A stretch of 7,785 nt of DNA from positions 1 through 7,785 of the forward strand of contig JAFGRF010000119.1 in the NCBI GenBank assembly GCA_016935295.1, in the 5' to 3' direction. The DNA is from Caldifarciminota bacterium (lineage in GTDB: Bacteria; Hydrothermota; Tepidihabitantia; Tepidihabitantales; Tepidihabitantaceae). This document shows, piece by piece, positions 5,659-7,785 of this stretch; position 1 is the first letter of the stretch, and each line of letters starts with the position of its first letter. Made by a program: the position numbers and the translations under genes. Under the pieces are notes generated by a model. That model did not search any database and was not told the DNA's origin. It worked only from the letters and a program-made list of their open reading frames with translations.

Positions 5659-7146
5659 CTAGCGGACCAGATCGAACCGGGCTGTCAGTACGCTCGCTTG
5701 GGCTGTCCCTGTGGTCAAGCGACAGAAGTACGTACCCGATGGCAGGCTACTGCCGTCGTCGCCTGTGCCGTCCCAGTCGAGAACCTGCGCTCCGTCTGGC
5801 AGGCGGACATCTCGCCAGATCCGGACGGACCTGCCTGCCAGGTCGAAGATGGCCAACCCAATCGTCCCTGCTTCCGCCAGCCGGAACTTGAGCCGCACGC
5901 CCTGCTCGGTCCTGACAACCTCAAGACTCCCCGTACGACGCCGCCTAGATTCCGTCGTGCCCTGCTGAGGAGGCAAGCCCGCCGCGTGTATGAGTACCGG
6001 CAGGTCGGTCCCGGGCAAACCAAGTGCCGCAATGATCGCCGCGCGTTCGGTCGGCGTGATCGGCGCAGTCAGCCTTCCGTGCAGGCCGAGCGCGTGTGCC
6101 TGCATCAGGTACTGGTACCCGGCAAACCCGGCCTCCTGCAGCTTCCACGGCCATTCGGAGGTGGAGTCGGTGGCGCAGACCACGATGTAGACCGGCGCTG
6201 TTGCCGGGACACTCGGGCAAGCTGCCCGCAGAGAGTCGCGCCGGTCCCCGGACGTCACCTCTTCCAGCCGGTGGTCGCTGCTGCTCATGCTCCCCGAGGG
6301 CAGGCGGTTGTGATAACGCATCACCGCTGTGTACGTCACCACGTAGATACGTCGAGTGAGGTAGTAGTTGGCAACAGCCGATGGCACCGTGAGACCGCGT
6401 CTGCCGACCGGCATGTGGGGCGTGCTTCCGTACCCGGCCCAGAGCAGTTGCGAGATGGCCGACAGCGGCAGCGCAGCCGGGTTGAACACCGAATCCTGTC
6501 CCAGCCCACCGATGAGCAGTTCAAAGGTATCACTCCCGTCCGTCGCCGGCAGCGGCAGTGTTGAATCTGACGAGACAGCCACGCAGGAGTCGGTCAGCCC
6601 GGTCACTGACATCCGACCGAATACGTCGACCATGTTGATGGTGTTGGTCGGATTCCAGTTGCTGTTCGCGTAGTTGGCCGCGAAGGCCATCGGGCACGAT
6701 GCGACCGTCCCGTTACCTAGGTTCCAGAACGCAGCGCCGGCCAAGAACCCGGCTTGCACTGCCAGCCCAGCTTCTTCGCTGCGCTCGACCGCGATACCGA
6801 CCTCGAAGGCGGGCTCGCAGTAGAACTTGTACCGGTGGTCGCCGGGAAGATGCACGTTCAGGACGTGGTCGGTCGGGTCATACATATACACGTTGGCCGC
6901 GGTAGCCACGTAGATCTCACGGTAGCTGCTGCCAAACGAGGGCACGCGGCTCATCGCCCAGAGCACATTCGACAGCACTGTATCGGACAACGGGTCGTAG
7001 TACCCCCAGTGCTTCGTGTAGCGGCTGTTGGATATGGCTTCAAAGGAATTGCCGTGGACAACGGGTCGCGGCAAGCTCTCTGCCTGTGCGAACGCAGCCG
7101 CCCCAACGACAAGGAGAGGCATACACGCGACTACAGCCTCATGCAT
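5659..7146 (-). CDS. Exported protein with tandem nitroreductase/SagB-like halves and FlgD-like C-terminal domain
   Basis: A 495-residue protein. Residues 9-22 (MPLLVVGAAAFAQA) form a short hydrophobic export-type segment ending in a likely AQA cleavage site. Residues 229-392 resemble the SagB/McbC nitroreductase fold: ISQLLWAGYG (231-240), TVPSA (253-257), RIYVVT (266-271), APVYIVV (317-323), an EAGFAGYQYLMQAHALGLHG block (338-357) and a closing PVLIHAAG. Residues 58-145 look like a second, more degenerate copy: LSNVLWA (58-64), VPS (68-70), REIYVAT (76-82), YMYDPTDH (87-94) and EEAGLAVQAGF (124-134). Residues 400-403 are RRRR, then about 415-495 form a FlgD-like Ig domain (IFDLAGRSV, DWDGTGDDGSSLPSGTYF) typical of secreted proteins in FCB-type bacteria. 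Whether flavin is bound is not clear. The start at 7146 has a poorly spaced GAGGG; ATG at 7122 is the alternative. No promoter was recognised. The stop is 76 bases before the rpsM promoter. Confidence 0.6.
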   Translation of the reverse strand: MHEAVVACMPLLVVGAAAFAQAESLPRPVVHGNSFEAISNSRYTKHWGYYDPLSDTVLSNVLWAMSRVPSFGSSYREIYVATAANVYMYDPTDHVLNVHLPGDHRYKFYCEPAFEVGIAVERSEEAGLAVQAGFLAGAAFWNLGNGTVASCPMAFAANYANSNWNPTNTINMVDVFGRMSVTGLTDSCVAVSSDSTLPLPATDGSDTFELLIGGLGQDSVFNPAALPLSAISQLLWAGYGSTPHMPVGRRGLTVPSAVANYYLTRRIYVVTYTAVMRYHNRLPSGSMSSSDHRLEEVTSGDRRDSLRAACPSVPATAPVYIVVCATDSTSEWPWKLQEAGFAGYQYLMQAHALGLHGRLTAPITPTERAAIIAALGLPGTDLPVLIHAAGLPPQQGTTESRRRRTGSLEVVRTEQGVRLKFRLAEAGTIGLAIFDLAGRSVRIWRDVRLPDGAQVLDWDGTGDDGSSLPSGTYFCRLTTGTAQASVLTARFDLVR

Positions 7147-7201
7147 ACCCTCAGTCTATGGCGGCACGAACCACTGCCAGACCACGGCGGCCGGTCAAGG
7201 T

Positions 7202-7252
7202 CACGTGACGGGCAATCGACGACTCGCGACCTGCTTGCTTGACACACGTGAC
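7202..7252. repeat. Two CACGTGAC direct repeats at the acs promoter
   Basis: CACGTGAC occurs at 7202-7209 (within the 10-bp palindrome GTCACGTGAC, 7200-7209) and again at 7245-7252. The starts are 43 bases apart, close to four helical turns. The second copy lies in the spacer between the -35 and -10 of the acs promoter; the first lies about 30 bases upstream of the -35. This is the geometry of a two-site operator, possibly also affecting the divergent gene. Binding is inferred; the regulator is unknown. Confidence 0.45.
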
Positions 7253-7266
7253 TTCTCTACTATACT
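7239..7266 (+). promoter_or_regulatory. Sigma-70-type promoter for acs
   Basis: TTGACA (7239-7244), a 16-base spacer and TATACT (7261-7266) form a near-consensus promoter. The transcript would start at about 7273, giving a leader of about 94 bases before the acs ATG. The surrounding divergent region 7147-7366 holds no gene. On the minus strand I see no convincing -35/-10 pair for the exported-protein gene. Confidence 0.8.
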
Positions 7267-7282
7267 GACCATCCGGCAACGG

Positions 7283-7321
7283 CCCGCGCCCGCCCTGTTT
7301 TCCGCCGGCCGGTTTCGCGGG
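7283..7321 (+). other. GC-rich inverted repeat in the acs leader
   Basis: CCCGCG (7283-7288) pairs with CGCGGG (7316-7321) around a 27-base interval that contains the palindrome CCGGCCGG (7305-7312). It could fold in the leader transcript but has no U-tract after it, and in GC-rich DNA such a pairing can arise by chance. It does not match any riboswitch that I recognise. Confidence 0.25.
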
Positions 7322-7352
7322 ATACTAATCTACACTTAACACGGTTCACCAA

Positions 7353-7358
7353 AGGAGG
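7353..7358 (+). promoter_or_regulatory. Shine-Dalgarno of acs
   Basis: AGGAGG lies 8 bases before the ATG at 7367 and fixes the acs start. Confidence 0.85.
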
Positions 7359-7366
7359 AATCAGTC

Positions 7367-7785
7367 ATGGCCGAAGAACAGGTATTCCAGCCCCCGAAGG
7401 AGCTGGTTGAGAACTCCAACGTAATGGCCTTCATGAAGAAGCACGGCATCAGCGACCTCGACGGTCTCTTGAAGCGGGCCGAGGATCTGAATTGGTACTG
7501 GGGCGAGGCCGCCAAGGACTTGGACTGGTACAAGCCTTTCACCAAGGTCCTCGACGATTCGAAGGCTCCCTTCTTCACCTGGTTTGCGGACGGCAAGTTC
7601 AACATCGTCCACAACTGCCTCGACCGCCACATGAAGACGCCTGTCAAGGACAAGGTCGCCTACATCTACGAGTCCGAACCGGGCGAGGTGGAACGCTGGA
7701 CCTATGCGCAGCTCCACAGGGAAGTCAACAGGTTCGCCAACGCGCTCAAGAAGCTCGGCGTGAAGAAGGGCGACCGGGTCACGCT
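7367..7785 (+). CDS. acs: Acetyl-CoA synthetase (AMP-forming), 5' part; runs off the window
   Basis: The first 139 residues of an acyl-CoA synthetase that activates acetate with ATP and CoA, in the cytoplasm. The N-terminal ACAS_N region is complete: DLDWYKPFTKVLDD (51-64), APFFTWFADGKFNIVHNCLDRH (67-88), AYIYESEPGE (98-107) and WTYAQL, leading into the AMP-binding domain at LKKLGVKKGDRVT. This WF-x-x-GK-x-N-x-x-x-NC-x-DRH pattern is typical of Acs and the closely related propionyl-CoA synthetases, and the visible part cannot separate them with certainty. The frame is open to the window end; the catalytic motifs and the C-terminal lysine acetylation site lie outside. The ATG at 7367 has an ideally spaced AGGAGG and its own promoter with operator-like repeats, so it is transcribed separately, divergently from the exported-protein gene. 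Confidence 0.93.
   Translation, partial: MAEEQVFQPPKELVENSNVMAFMKKHGISDLDGLLKRAEDLNWYWGEAAKDLDWYKPFTKVLDDSKAPFFTWFADGKFNIVHNCLDRHMKTPVKDKVAYIYESEPGEVERWTYAQLHREVNRFANALKKLGVKKGDRVT

Noticed and set aside
5596..6564. Plus-strand 322-codon frame opposite the exported-protein gene
   Set aside because: The minus-strand protein has a signal segment, domain motifs and a clean C-terminal domain; the plus-strand translation is Arg/Pro/Gln-rich without motifs.
1..7785. CRISPR arrays, tRNA or rRNA genes, insertion sequences
   Set aside because: No regularly spaced repeats, tRNA-like TPsiC/anticodon arms, rRNA segments or transposase motifs were seen on either strand.

Overview
This is a GC-rich bacterial window dominated by one long, tightly packed minus-strand operon. 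The ribosomal proteins and RNA polymerase alpha subunit are plainly bacterial. Two features suggest a Gram-negative lineage near the FCB superphylum or the WOR-3/Stahlbacteria candidate groups: a secreted protein ending in a FlgD-like Ig sorting-type domain, and a LytR_C-RsfS pair. This placement is inference and no single feature proves it.

Reading the minus strand in the direction of transcription, the operon starts at a near-consensus sigma-70-type promoter (TTGACA, 16-base spacer, TATACA; 5555-5582). It continues as rpsM, rpsK, rpsD, rpoA and rplQ, then a short PanD-like reading frame, a single-domain GlmU-type nucleotidyltransferase, a membrane-anchored LytR_C protein, rsfS, a single-domain PTS EIIA protein and a C4 zinc-ribbon protein cut by the window edge. 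Most junctions are overlaps or gaps of a few bases; the largest gap is about 41 bases. Four starts use TTG or GTG with good Shine-Dalgarno sequences (rpsM, rpsK, rplQ, EIIA), and the LytR_C gene starts at a TTG overlapping the preceding stop. The operon would couple translation capacity and transcription machinery with UDP-GlcNAc supply, envelope work, ribosome silencing and a phosphotransfer regulator.

Upstream of the operon, on the same strand, lies a 495-codon gene for an exported protein. I read it as two degenerate nitroreductase/SagB-like halves followed by a FlgD-like C-terminal domain. A 220-base divergent intergenic region separates it from the start of acs (acetyl-CoA synthetase) on the plus strand. 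The acs promoter is strong (TTGACA-16-TATACT) and carries two copies of CACGTGAC 43 bases apart, one inside the promoter spacer.

The observations most worth a second look are: the 66-codon PanD-like frame, which keeps the pyruvoyl-forming Gly24-Ser25 site at the canonical position but lacks the C-terminal half; the secreted tandem nitroreductase-like protein; a roughly 9-residue insertion in the DNA-binding C-terminal domain of RpoA; and operator-like repeats at both promoters.
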